Numbered from the stretch's first letter, positions 10,871 to 22,791 are shown. The stretch: 64,000 bases of DNA from Thamnaconus septentrionalis (GCA_009823395.1 CM020509.1:14969501-15033500), one strand, 5' to 3'. The notes: generated by a model from the letters alone, not told the origin. A program made the numbers and translations.

Positions 10871-13465
10871 GTTATGTCAGACATGGGTGAGATCACGGGC
10901 GTCCCGCTTGCTAGTTTTGCCCAGAATATGTTGTCATTAATTTGTGGTGAGAACAAGGATGCATTAATTTTTCTGCCTCTAGGCTGATCACTTGGACTCG
11001 GTCTTGAGGGCAGCTGATTCTATTGAATTGACATTTTCAGTAAGCATGTGGTAAAACACGCCCTTATGGAAGCTCAGCTCAACTTGAGTCCAGGATGAAA
11101 AATTAAACTCTTATTACATGACACCATATAATATCAGAATAGTATGCCTAATCTAAAAAACAAACAAACAAAAAAACACCATATAAATACCATATGAACA
11201 CTGAAAATGGTTATTATGATTCTTGTTATTTTTATTGTTGTTATAATGTCAGAGATATATTCTGCCTATACGCTAATTTATTTAAGATAAGCTCAACACT
11301 TTGACATATGCCATATTGTCAAACAAAACTATTTGAATCCAATATTTGATTCAATATTGATTCCAATATTTGACATATTGGAATCAAACAGTATTGTTTT
11401 GAGGTTTTGGGATCGGGAACATTCCATCATTGCTAAAACTGTTATGACTGAAGTAGCCTGGAGTACAGAAACAGGCCACATCTCTGAGTTTGTTTCACCA
11501 CAAGAGTTCCTGGAATTCTCCTAGTCAATTCTTTCAATTGCGTCCTAATTCAGAGCTCTTTTATTGCTTTATATCTTTTTTGTCTTTCTTCCTGCACCAA
11601 CCCTGGGGATTTTGCTAATGAATGGTTAACGTAGTTCAATCTGATGAAGACCAGACTTAAATGGTTATATCAGCAAAACATATGCTGTGAGTGGCCTTCA
11701 CTGTTGATGAATAAGTTATTTTATCTAAAGTAAAGTAAACTAACTGGGAAAATCCCAGTTTCCATATTCATTAGTCTTCTATTAACCTCAAATGGCCTGC
11801 AGAGACTTTCGTGTTTTCCTGGAGCTGTAGCCAGGTGTTTGCTTCTTTGTCTGTTTGGCACACATTAACTGGTCACTCACTGGATTGAATTACATGACGT
11901 GAAAAGCCCCTTTATGTGGATGTCTATTTCAGTAAGTAAGTGTTTTATTTTTGGTGGTAGACTTCCTGCTTGACCCGTTTAGGACTGTCCAGTGTCTGCA
12001 AGAATAAATACAGAACGGCACACATTCCATCACTTTAATGAACATCAAATAAATGTGTTTATAATACATCATAACCAGATATTCCTGGAGCCTATCCAAA
12101 TGTATTTCCGAATTTCTTTATACAATATTTATTTGCTGTAATAGCGATAGTAGTAAGTAATAATAGTCCTTTTTTGTAATTTTCTAATTTTGTCCTCGTC
12201 CAACCACAATTAGCTCACAAAATTTATGTGCGTCTAAATTGTGTCTGTATTTTTCAAGCATATTATCAAGGTTTCAAACGGACAAGCTGAGGAATACTCA
12301 GATCAGGAAGCGAAAATTTCTTTGACTTTTGTTTTTAACACCTGCCTCCTATGAATCGCCTGAGGTGAGGTATTTATGATCAGAGCCAAGCCTCAAACTG
12401 GCCCAGGGCGATACGATGTTCACACCCTGGGAAGATCTGCAAAACATATCAGGGTGTTGTAAGACCAGCGCGGAACTTTACCAGAAGCGGTGTTTATATA
12501 CATCACACTTCTCCAGAAACACCAATACGATGTGTCATCTCCCCAAGAAGCATTTTTGTGCTCTGCCGTTGTTTTGTTTCCATCTGGTTGTGGCATCTCT
12601 CCAGCAACAGTCAGCTGATTTTTTTAAATGTTCCTTTGAAAGTGAAAAAAATGATGATTGGTTTCGCGTAGGCAGATTCACTGAGAAGAGTGATCCGTGT
12701 GACACAGTGCCCACTTTGCTAGACTCCAAAGTTCGACGTGTCTGTGTTGTCTAATGGATTTTATGAAAAAAATTCTGTCATCATTATTTGATCTTTTACT
12801 CTATCAAGTTTGTCAAAGGCAAAGCCAATGCACTCTAGAGCAGAGGGTTGTGAGTTTGAGGCATCATTAAATGTTAGTGACATTACGACCATGGATGACT
12901 GACTACAGGAATGACAGCAAGGCAGCCTCTGCTTCATTATTTCCTGGCTGAATGCATTGTTGCCTGCAACGCTCAATCAGTGTCACAGCTATTATACATT
13001 GAAATTTAACCCCGGGAAACTCGTCCTTACTGTAAATAGGCTTAACGCAGGGTCCCTGCGTCAGAGGCGTCTCCTCTTATTCGAACATGAGGTAATGCAG
13101 ACGTGAGACCAAAAGCGCCTTCTATCAATTTCTGGTGGATTTCCTGCTTTCCACGTTTCGGACATCAGAACCTTTGTCTTTAAAGGAGTACAGAATGTCC
13201 GAAACTGTGAAAGTGTAAGTTTATTTGGCAACAAGTAAATGTATGTACTCTGTGCCCTCACCGTGCAAAAACACGTTTTATATGAAGAAAAAAGGATTTG
13301 TAATGATGCCTTTGTATTTTGAAGGAGTAATTCATTCCCAGTGTATCAAGAGACTTGAATAGCACTAGAATCAATGTTAAATGAGATGTTTAACATTGAT
13401 TTTATTGAAATCATCATTTCATCCAATGTGATCCTTGAAATCAGGAACAACGCACAAATTGTTTC
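10871..13465. other. Spacer between tandem array and acod1, no gene seen
   Basis: AT-rich sequence without convincing exons. It contains short perfect inverted repeats at 11357-11387, 13158-13204 (arms GTTTCGGACAT / ATGTCCGAAAC) and about 13371-13400. No transposon ends or RNA genes were recognised. Confidence 0.4.
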
Positions 13466-13482
13466 AATCTTAAATTGTATAA

Positions 13483-13488
13483 TTTATT
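13483..13488 (-). terminator. Probable acod1 polyadenylation signal
   Basis: AATAAA on the minus strand, about 270 bases after the acod1 stop codon at 13760. It is the nearest good signal, so the 3' UTR would be about 290 bases. Confidence 0.5.
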
Positions 13489-13759
13489 TGTTATAAATAC
13501 ATATTATTATTATATGATTATTGCAAATACAGAAATATTCCGTCACCATTTTACAATGTGGCAAGATCACATTTTACACAAATTTATTCAGAAGATACAA
13601 AAAAGTTTTGACCTTTTTGCTCGGCCCGCTCAGGTAGAAGTCACACATATTATGAAATACATAGGAATTGCAGTGTATTCAACTTGACTAAAAAAAGGGC
13701 AAACACACTTCATGTCGAAAGTCGTCTCGCAGAAAAATCTTCTGCTGACGTTTGGGGAT

Positions 13760-15992
13760 TCACTGCAGCAGAGAGAGAAGAACCGTGCTGTCCTCCACTC
13801 TGTCCAGCTGCTCCACCACTTCAATCAGCCTCTCAACCTTCTCCAGGGGGAGCGCCGCCGCCGCGTTGCTCCTGAACTTCTTCCTCAAGCTCTCATTGGT
13901 CAGCGGGTTGCGCCAGTGACCGTAGAAGGTGTTGCAGCGCCCCTTGATGGTATCGCCTCCAACCAGCTTCACATGGACTTCGCCGTACATGCTGTTGAAG
14001 TTGGCCGGATTGTCGGCGGGGTGCTCGACACGAACGCAGCTCAACAGGGCATGCAGGTCGGGGCGGGCCATGGCTGCTGGCGTGAAGGACTGCACGGTCA
14101 CCTCACCGTCCAGCAGAGCGCTGCAAGCGTTGAACTGGAATGAGTGGCGTGCCTCGTGCTCAGAGTCAGGGAAGGGCCTGTTTATGTACTTGGATCTGGG
14201 GACCCTGAGCAGGACGTCTTGGACTTGAGCTGGAGAGACTCGGCCGGGGCCCCATCCCACGAGGAGCTTGTGGACGGACGATGCGGCGTCTGCCACCCAG
14301 TGCATCCCCAGGTGAGCCGGGAAGCGCTTGAATCCCATGTCCTGCTCCTCCAGCAGGAATCGGTGGCCGCTGTCAGCCGGCGATGGCAGACGCTGCGGCA
14401 CGTAGTCTTCGTAAAAGGCATTGAAGCCGGCCACCCCGTCGACTACGTCGAGGATGGCCGCGCTGCCCTCCAGGCCCCTGGAGGCCAGTAGAGCGGCCTC
14501 CAGCCCCAAGCGCGACGCATTACCAATGTGAAAGGGTTTGGACTGAGTGGCGGCGTTAGCCATGGGAGCTCCCGACAGGGAGGCAGCGATGGCTAAGGCG
14601 TGACTGGAAGCCGTGGCACTCAAGCGCAGGAGGTGAGCGCAGGCCGCGGCGCTTCCCATGGTGCCCACCACAGTGGGAGGATGGAACCTGGTGACGAGGC
14701 ACAAGTTAGTACAAATTAAGGCAGCATGAGGTGGCATACCCTTTCCTTCAGAGGAGCTCACCTCTTGGGGATGTTGCGGGCCTCGTTGGAGAACCTCATG
14801 AGTCGACCCTGGATTTCAATGCCAACGTTGAAGGCCAGCAGGAGGTCAAGACCACTGGGTTTGCTGCCTGAAGGCAATGTGTCGCTGAGTGCCAACAAAG
14901 CAGGAAGCACCGCTCCTGAAGGATGAGTGGCAGGGTGCCAGGTGTCGTCAAAGTCCATCGAGTGTGTCTGCAGAGAGGGGCAGTGAAATTAACATTTCCA
15001 TCCGTTAGTCCTGGAGTACCTGAGATTTGACCACTGGTGGAGCGGGGCCAATACTCACCGCCACACCGTTGACAAAGGCTGCCAGCGTCGGGGAAAGTTT
15101 GGTGCCCGGATGCCCATAGACAGAGCTGATGGGGTCAAGAGCATACATGTGCTGAAAGGAAGATTAAAAGGTGTCAGGACTCAGAACAGTCTGAGCTCAA
15201 TGATTCTCTTTTGTCGGCCATGGGTCAAAATTATTTGGAGGAGAAGGTCACTGCACCCTGGGCCGCTGTCATATTCAAAGATGAAATTTAGATAACAACC
15301 CTTGATTTTTTTTTTTAAAATTCTTTCCATCTGTCCACGCTTACCCTCTAAAACAACTAAAAACTTGTGGTGGTGGAAGGTTCAAAGCCATTGCTTTCAC
15401 CTACTTCACAACAAATGTGAAACCTAATGAAAAAATCTATTATTTTCCCTCTGCACTGCGGCTCACCTGGCAGTGCTGCAGTGCCAGCTCGAACACGGTT
15501 GTCCTGCTGCCAATCAGACCAACTCCGATGCTGTCCAGAACCATTCTTTTGCTGCGCTTGACCGTAACAGGTGTCAAATGGTGAGGCTTCACTTCGGCAA
15601 GGAACCTCCCAAAGCTCTCTGTTACTGTGACTTCAGGGTCCGGTTGCTTCAAAACTGAATGGAACAGAAAGAATATATACATGTGTACATCAGAATAGGT
15701 GAGACTTTTCTCAACACTTTTATCAGTTACTCAGTCTGCCCAAAACAACACACTTTCTCTTTTATTTCTGCATGTTTTTGTTTTCCAAAAGGAGAACAAA
15801 CACATGGGCATTTCACTATACCTTTAACTGCAGCCTTATGCAGACCTCTGTATCCACTCATTGGTCTCATTGTTCTCTGGTGGATAAAAGAATTTGTTAT
15901 CTTGAACATAAAGCAAGAGCAGCAAGTAGTGCAATGCAATACAAAAAACTGCTAAACAGTATTTCAGCCCTTACCTGCAGTGTGGAGATCAT
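13760..15992 (-). CDS. acod1: cis-Aconitate decarboxylase (immune-responsive gene 1)
   Basis: Five coding exons on the minus strand: 15992-15975, 15646-15467, 15151-15059, 14967-14762, 14687-13760. They give about 474 residues against 481 in human. It belongs to the MmgE/PrpD family, which decarboxylates cis-aconitate to itaconate and in mammals acts in mitochondria of activated macrophages. Signature strings are MDFDDTWHPATHPSGAVLP, RFHPPTVVG, GAPMANAATQSKPFHIGNA and YINRPFP. The active-site residues known for the human enzyme (D93, T97, H103, H159, K207, Y318) are all present, at about D102, T106, H112, H168, K216 and Y333. Exon 1 encodes only six residues. To stay open, exon 2 must use the AAG acceptor at 15648-15647 rather than the CAG eight bases earlier, so the extreme N-terminus is uncertain. 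The gene diverges from fusion copy 2 and is likely co-regulated with it. Confidence 0.95.
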
Positions 15993-16194
15993 GGTCTCAG
16001 CCAGGTGTTTCCTCCTCCTGAGTTCTGAAGGGCTCTGATGCTTTTGGGAGGCTGAGCAACTAACTTATATGGCCAATGACGGGGAAGAAGAGGGAAGGGA
16101 AAAACAGTTTTCATGCCATCCACATTTTTGTGAACCACACCTCCATTATGAGGAGGAAGTACATATAAAAAGGGTGATTCCTGTGTAGCTATTA
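15993..16194. promoter_or_regulatory. Compact divergent promoter of acod1 (-) and fusion copy 2 (+)
   Basis: On the minus strand, ATATAAG at about 16070-16064 is a TATA-like box for acod1, with a predicted start near 16035-16040. On the plus strand, TATAAAA at 16164-16170 predicts a start near 16195 for the fusion gene. The gap between predicted starts is only about 160 bp. It contains a CCAAT motif (about 16074), a purine-rich GGGAAGGGAAAAAC stretch and an ETS/PU.1-like GAGGAAGT at 16153-16160. Start sites and factor binding are inferred from motifs only. Confidence 0.6.
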
Positions 16195-16340
16195 TGTCCC
16201 AGATAGATAAAGATTGTCGTGGGGGAATTTTTTTTCAAACACTCCGCCCACAAACGCCTTATTTACAACAGTCCCACTCCTGCCTCAGACAGCACAACTC
16301 GACAGAACACCCACCTGAGCATCTCAGACACCTGCACCAG
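16195..16340 (+). other. Predicted 5' UTR exon of fusion copy 2
   Basis: It starts about 25 bases after the TATAAAA box and ends with a strong donor CACCAG|GTAGGT at 16340/16341. It would splice to the acceptor TTAAATAG at 16878, six bases before the start codon at 16884. A GGGGGAATTTTTTTTC string inside it is loosely kB-like. The exon carries no useful reading frame. Confidence 0.55.
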
Positions 16341-16883
16341 GTAGGTCTTTACTGCCGCTTGCTTTGCTGTTGTCAAGTGATGTTCAAAACGTGTCTCATT
16401 CTAACATTTTAATACTAATGATAAAATAAGAGATTATTGATGCCATTTAAATATTGAGTAAAATGTGTGAATGCGTGAAACAGCACAATCCTACATATTC
16501 CTGTTTCAGTAAATGACTCAATGAAATACTCAGTGACATAATGAAACTCTATAGTTTAGTGAGGAGAGAAGTTCTCCGCTATTCCGCTGAGTCTCAGGCT
16601 GCTCTTCCCTCTAACTGGGCTGGGCCGGCTGTCACTCTCTTATGTTCAGTGACTTAAAATAACAAGACACTATGACAACACGTACCAGTGAGCAGTGATT
16701 CAGCCACTTTCTTTCGCATGCTTCTTGGTAAAACAAATGTTTTATTGCTACTTCTTTGTCATTTAGAATGTAATATGTTCTCACTGTGGTTTAAACATAT
16801 TTACATAAAAGTTCATCTTTTTATTTTTATTTTATTATTTATATTGATTATTTTTCTTGTTGTTGTTGTTTTAAATAGACACT

Positions 16884-19800
16884 ATGGCAACTTCAGATGG
16901 GTTTCCTGCAAGTTTCTATGGGGAACCAGGAGTGTTGGGCTTGTTGTCCAATGGGATCAGTGCATTTCTCGTACTTCTACAGAACTTCAATACTGCTCGC
17001 ACTGGCATTGAACCAGTGGGAGTTGAGAACATACTTGCAGGTAAACATAAAGATTAATGCAATGGAATGCAATACAATGCAATGCAATGCAGTGCAATAC
17101 AATACAATGCAATACAATCTAATGTATTTCATGTTTATTACAGGTGTTCATCTCATCCTGATTGGTGGCATTTGTCAGCTGGTGGCTGGGCTTTTGTCCT
17201 TTAGAAAGTATGACCACTTGAGTGCCACTGCCTTTGTAGGCTATGCTGCACTCTGGGGCAGTTATGGTGCAACCAGAATTTATTTTGGTAGCTTTTCTCA
17301 AACACCGGAGATCTCCAACGACAGTTTGTCAGTCATTTACCCAAACAACACGCACCAAAATGCCAGTATAGGGATTCCCATCGACTTCTTAAGTCAGTTC
17401 ATCAAAGAGTCAGCGATTGCTGGCCTGGTGCCCTACATCATTCTGTCCTTTCTCCTGGCTTTCTGCTCTGCAACAGTCAACTACATCATGCCTTTTGTCT
17501 TTGGAGCTATCACAGTCACCTTAATTTTTGAGGCAGTAGGTCTCGTGGCAAGCCCTTGGGCTCTTGTGGTCTCTGGAGTACTTGAGATGCTCATTGTGCT
17601 TTTCGCTATCTATGGTTCAGCTGCACTTCTGGCCAAAGGTCTGACTCAACGGCTCGTCCTCAAAGGCTTTGGAACCCCTCTCTTCAATGTTCTCCTGTTA
17701 GGGACGGCCAACTCGGCAAGTGCCAAAAGCACTGGCCAAGAAAAGAAGAAAAACACAAAATATGCGGAACCAATGGCCTTGGGGTTCTTCTGTGACACTA
17801 TTTCCTCATTTATATTTGCTTTCTACGCCTTTGACTACGTGAAGACCTTTGGTTTGGCAGTAACATGGATCTCAATTATCACAGGTGCCCAATTGTTTTC
17901 CAGCTATTACTCCTGTCTGCGCCTAGATGGCTACCACACCACCAAGTTTGGCCTTCATGCCACATATTGGCTGATCAAGGCTTGGGATGAGTTTGTGGTA
18001 TCTAGTCTAAATACAAAGGACAACAGCTTGGAGTTGGGGAGGGAGTCTATGGTGGGAAACTGGTTCTTTGTGGCCGCAGGCTTTGTGCTTTGTGTGGGAA
18101 GCCTGAACATGGATGTTCTAGAACTGCTCCACAACATGATGTTCGTCGTGCTTACAGTTTCAACGGTCCCCCAGATTCCTTCACCGGGATATTACATCTT
18201 CTTTGGTGTAGCTTGCGCCCTGTTCGCTGCAGTCTCCCTGTATGGTACATTCACACGTCTCATCAACACGATCGCGGAGAAGTCTCTCATCCCAGTTGGA
18301 CCCCAGCCTGTCTCTACAGACCTGCTAAGGAAGTCTTTGAACCTTGGTAGGGTCAAACAGGGAGACCAGGATGGCCTGCCTCCAACTGAGCAGCCCTCAG
18401 ACGCCCTGTTCTACCTCTGCAATGGGGTTGCAGCTCTGTCAGCTCTCCATACAGCTTCCTCCAGTATGAACCCTACGTTCCTGCATCTCACTGTGCCTTG
18501 GGTCCTCATCTCTGGTGCCATCATCCAGATCTACGTCAGTCGTCTACAAGTCACAGATGGCGGCCGCTTTGGGTCGTTCATCCCATCCATGTATGCAGTT
18601 GTGTGGGCAGCCTGGACCTGGTTTAGATTTGCAGGTATATAACATTTTAAAAGAAATCTATTTAAGGGTGGGGCTTGATTTTTGCAAATTAACTAAATTC
18701 TTTATCTTGTTTTGCTTTTCCCCAGGTCACCTCCTTCAGTTCCCCAGAGGCAGCCAATGGTTTTACAGCAGGAGTCGCAGCTCTCCTTGTCATTAATGCC
18801 TTCCTTATGCTAATTGGTGTGTTTCAGTTTCTGGTGGGGTTTATTTAGCATTTTACTGCAGATATTTTTCACCCAAAATTTTTCTTTTATTTGTTTTTCT
18901 TTTGTCAGCTGCCCATAGGAACCTTGCCATGTTGTTTCTAACTGCGGTCATGGAGGTTGTTCTGGTCTGTTTCCTGCTTTCTACACTACAGCGTCTGCCA
19001 TACAGACTAGAGAGTAAGTCTGAACATTGCCTCAAAATCACCACAGTGTCCACCACAGCCTTTTAAAAACATTTTAATTCAACACACATGCTTAAAGTAA
19101 TCACAGTTTTCTTGACTTTGGTGTTTTGCAGTAGCCATGCTTGCTCTACTTTCAATAATTTGCATTTATGGAGCTCTGGCCTCACTTATGAACAGCATCT
19201 TTTCACAAAGACTCCTGCCTCTGGGACCTCCATTGATTAAGGTGACCAATAAAGACATTCCTTTTGTTCGGATTCCTTCGAATCTTGATTTGGAGAAAGT
19301 GACCACATTTATTTCCTGTCTCAGGGCAAAGTGAAGGAAGAGTCTGATCCAGTAGTCCAATGTCCTACATTTAATTCACGATTCACCAGCAGTCTCCTGA
19401 ATATCGCCCACCTTTTGGAGGAGGGAGGAGTCTGTGGAATACCCACAGATACTGTCTACGCCCTTGCTGCCTCTTGCAAAAATCCTGAAGCTATAGAGAA
19501 AATCTATAATATCAAAGTAAGCTTATGGAAACAAGCACGCAGGAAATATTCAACAAATTTGGCTTCTCTGCGAAACTCATCGGAGCGTTGTCTTACCTTC
19601 CAGGAGAGACCAGCAGAGAAACCAATCTGCATTTGTATCTCCAACATCGAACAGCTGCTGGCTGCAAAGCCTCCCTTCAGTCCTCTGCTCTGGGAGTTCA
19701 TGAGGAACGTGTATCCAGGAGGCATCAGCTGCATCGTCAGTAAAGGAGACTGGCTGCTCAGACTAGGTTTGAAATCTTCTGTAAAATGGCTTAAGAACAT

Positions 19801-20397
19801 AGAGAAACTGAAATAAAAAGGTATTTATTTCACCTCCCTCCCCAATGCAGGAGTAGGGCCTGCATTTGACCGTGTTGGGACCCGTGACAGCATCATGATC
19901 CGAGTCCCAGACCACACAGTGACAGCCCACTTGTGCGACATCACTGGGCCCCTCGCTATCACCTCAGCCAATCCTAGTGGAGAGCCAGACAGCACCCACC
20001 ACAACATGGTCATCAAGTCAGTGTGTCTTCACAGAAAATCACAGCACTGAAGTCATCACATTTTCTGCTTCCTCTCACAACCACCACTTTATTCTTTTGT
20101 TTTACTCTCAGCCGACTGGGTCATAAGATCAACGGGGTTCTATGCGATGGTAACTCCAATGAAGTTGTTGCCTCCACTGTGGTCAACTGCTTGAGGATTG
20201 ATGAAGGTAAAACGTTCAGACATTTCTGCAACTTTTACATTTTTCCTCTTTCTTTCTTTCTTTTTTTTTGCTTTGACTGACCCCTTTCTGGATCTGTTTT
20301 TTTCCCCATAGGCACTATCACCATTGTGAGGGAGGGCTGTGTCCCTGCAGCAAAAGTCAGACAGACTTTTGACAGAGTTAAAACCCTTGTGGTGTGA
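16884..20397 (+). CDS. AceTr(SatP-like)x3-YrdC fusion protein, copy 2 (one frameshift as assembled)
   Basis: Same ten-exon plan as copy 1: 16884-17040, 17144-18634, 18726-18816, 18909-19013, 19132-19241, 19325-19516, 19604-19766, 19851-20016, 20112-20206, 20312-20397. Exon 2 is open throughout and codes all of modules 1 and 2 plus the start of module 3. Exon 3 is two bases short compared with copy 1, with four Cs instead of six in the TTC...CAGAG run at about 18741-18744. As assembled this shifts the third module into a stop. The YrdC part downstream is intact, with GIPTDTVYAL and TSANPSGEP both present. Amino-acid differences from copy 1 include Asp for Ala just after GIPI in module 1 and Lys for Arg in AA(K/R)PPF. 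The gene is transcribed away from acod1. Predicted location is a membrane with the YrdC domain on one face. Whether it is a true pseudogene or an assembly artefact is open. Confidence 0.87.
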
Positions 20398-20803
20398 CCT
20401 TAATCAAAGAGCTCCTTCAAGGAAAGGAACCCACCTTATAGAGGCAGGAATTACTTACTGTACATATGTGGAACTGGAGATATTTTGGTGATTGGTGTTA
20501 AAATATGTATAGATGTCTTTATTTCTGTTACTTCCGGTGGTAAAATGAAGGGTACAACTCATTGTATTTTCTGCTCTTTGTAATGCTAATGTTGAATGAA
20601 GCAGCACTGTAGCATTGAAGAGCTACCGGCTGGTGTATCTGGATGACGAGATGAAACGCAAGGCCAAGCATCCTCTCAAATAGCCTTCTTTGTCATTGCA
20701 CGACTGAAACCTAACCCAACCAACTGAAACTGAACTTGCTGTGTATATAAGGTCTTCTCTGAAGACTGCTGAAGAATTCTGTGTCGTTTGCTCCTTTTGA
20801 AAC

Positions 20804-20809
20804 AATAAA
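20804..20809 (+). terminator. Polyadenylation signal of fusion gene copy 2
   Basis: AATAAA about 407 bases after the stop codon, equivalent to 3947-3952 in copy 1. Confidence 0.6.
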
Positions 20810-21352
20810 CTTCCATGGTTGTCAACGGTCTTTATTCTTTTGCGTAATTTGTCAACAATTCCCAACACATTATATTTCAATTAATGAACTTTGATGAGAT
20901 TTATATTGATGAGAAATTTCCTCTGACTTGATGACGAAAGGTCTCTCACTGATGGTCTAACAAAGTGTAAGGCTGGAATGGCTGGACCAGCTTCTAGACA
21001 CAACCAGAGTGTAAAGCAACTTATGTATCTAATGCCGTTAAGTTACAGATGTAAAAAAGAATAATAAGAAGATATATTTCTCATTCAGTGAATTTAAGAA
21101 ATACCTGCTGAATCAAAATTAAACAACAACACAAGTAATTCACATATCATGAGGCTTTAATACCTTTGTCGAAAAGTAAGTATACCCTGTACAATTTAGA
21201 CCTCCTTCCATGCAATAGTTCAACTGGCTAAAAAACATCCCTTGGATTTCCTTGTGTAAAGGGTTAATGATAAAACTGATAATGTTTGCACTGCTCAAAC
21301 CTATTGACAAAATAAGGAAATACAAAGTCAACCAGGAACTTAATAGTGCTGC

Positions 21353-21635
21353 CATGATTGTTTAAGAATCTTAAGGTTTTATTGAGCCACTTATTTCAAA
21401 GTATGTTTGTCGGTTGCTTATTAACTGACCTCCTAGCTAGACTAATAAGGTCTAGAAGAGTGGAATGTGCAGTAGGCTGACCTGGGACTTTTTTAGTCTT
21501 AGAAAAAAAAGTCAGTGGGAGTAAGTGTTGTTGTGGTAATTGTAATGTACACATGAAAGAGGTACTTACATACCTCTGCAGTCCTCAATCACTGAAATGT
21601 TGAATATTTAAATTATTTAAGAAAAAAAAAAAAAT

Positions 21636-21682
<47 letters not shown>

Positions 21683-21687
21683 GAGAT
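21353..21687. other. Unique spacer with (TA)n and (GA)n tract
   Basis: No gene. A (TA)n run at 21639-21669 passes into (GA)n up to about 21682, directly before the decayed third copy. Confidence 0.5.
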
Positions 21688-22110
21688 GATTACTTGCTGT
21701 ACGTTTGTTGAATTGGAGATGGCTTTTTTTGGTGAATGGTGTTGAATTATGTTCATATACATTTGTTTATTGTTGTGGATTTTAATGAAATGTTAGTTCC
21801 AGCGGTACAATAGAGGGTACAACTCAATTTATTGTTAGTGTGGACAGCAATTTAAATGGATATCTTCCTGTTGTTCAAAGAATTGAAGGAATACCGGCTG
21901 AATTAAAATAAAACAACTCAAATAATTCACTTATCATTGTGTTTTTATACCTTTGTTGAAAAGTAAAAGCACTCTGTACAATTTAGACTATTTTCCATGC
22001 AATGGTTTCTCCAACATGCTAATAAATATCCCTTGGATTTCCCCAGGATGGCTTTGATCACCTGTAAGATCTGGGTGTGCGTGGTCATCTCCCTACCTGT
22101 GTGCCCCACT
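21688..22110. pseudogene. Decayed third copy: fusion-gene 3' UTR/flank joined to a dioxygenase exon scrap
   Basis: Positions 21688-21840 resemble the fusion-gene 3' UTR (3594-3740), for example GATTACTTGCTGTAC, TGGTGAATGGTGTTGAAT and GGGTACAACTCA. Positions 21890-22045 resemble the 3' flank at about 4235-4400, for example ATACCTTTGTTGAAAAGTAA and TCCCTTGGATTTCC. Positions 22046-22095, read on the minus strand, match part of dioxygenase exon 2, around THPQILQVIKAI in the intact gene. The segments keep the order and strand of the intact locus but lack 4400-5800, so this is an old duplicate with an internal deletion. Confidence 0.7.
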
Positions 22111-22722
22111 GTCTTCTCTCCGGATACCCTACTGCTCCTCTGTGGCAGAATATATAATGCAACATTAGGTGGAATCAAAAGTTTATTGTGAACTGGTGAT
22201 TCAGCCATGAATGTCTTCATTGTTTGCTGTCCAGGCATGGAGAGATTCTTCCCTGGAAATCATCATCAACGGTCATACAGGTTGTGTCAGAATATGGCAC
22301 AGGCATAAAATTATACTTTCGCATAATGCAACACATCTCCCTTGCACACTGTAAAAAAAACCTGTTTAAATTGGTTTAATTGGAACTCATTTACAACTTC
22401 CTTTCCTCACAACCTCATCATCAGCTTCCCTCTTCCTTATTAGCAACTGAGACTGAACGTGGGAACAGAGCTGAGAATCTATGGCCTCTGTTTAGTCGCC
22501 CAAGAGAAGCGGTCATTTCCGGCTGCGTTATCTCTAGTTTCAGCTCAGGTATTGATGCACTCGCCCCCTCGTGACACAGCAGACAGGACCATCCGTCTAA
22601 ATTTGATATGATCGCATAGAAATGAGATAACAAGAGAAGTCAATAGACTTATAGCTGTGTTTAGCCTCTGAAGCAGAAATGCTGTTTAGATAAAAGCACC
22701 GCAACATATTTGATAGCTATTG

Positions 22723-22791
<69 letters not shown>

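Larger units (their letters stand above)
16861..21352 (+). repeat. Segmental duplication, copy 2
   Basis: Second copy of 1-4495, offset about 16860. It starts at the window's first base, so the true left boundary cannot be seen. Near-identity runs to about 20895, then weaker similarity to about 21352 where the copies part. Confidence 0.9.

Noticed and set aside
13712..14491. Plus-strand open frames of 99-143 codons opposite acod1
   Set aside because: Antisense shadows of the long acod1 last exon, which has clear family motifs on the minus strand.
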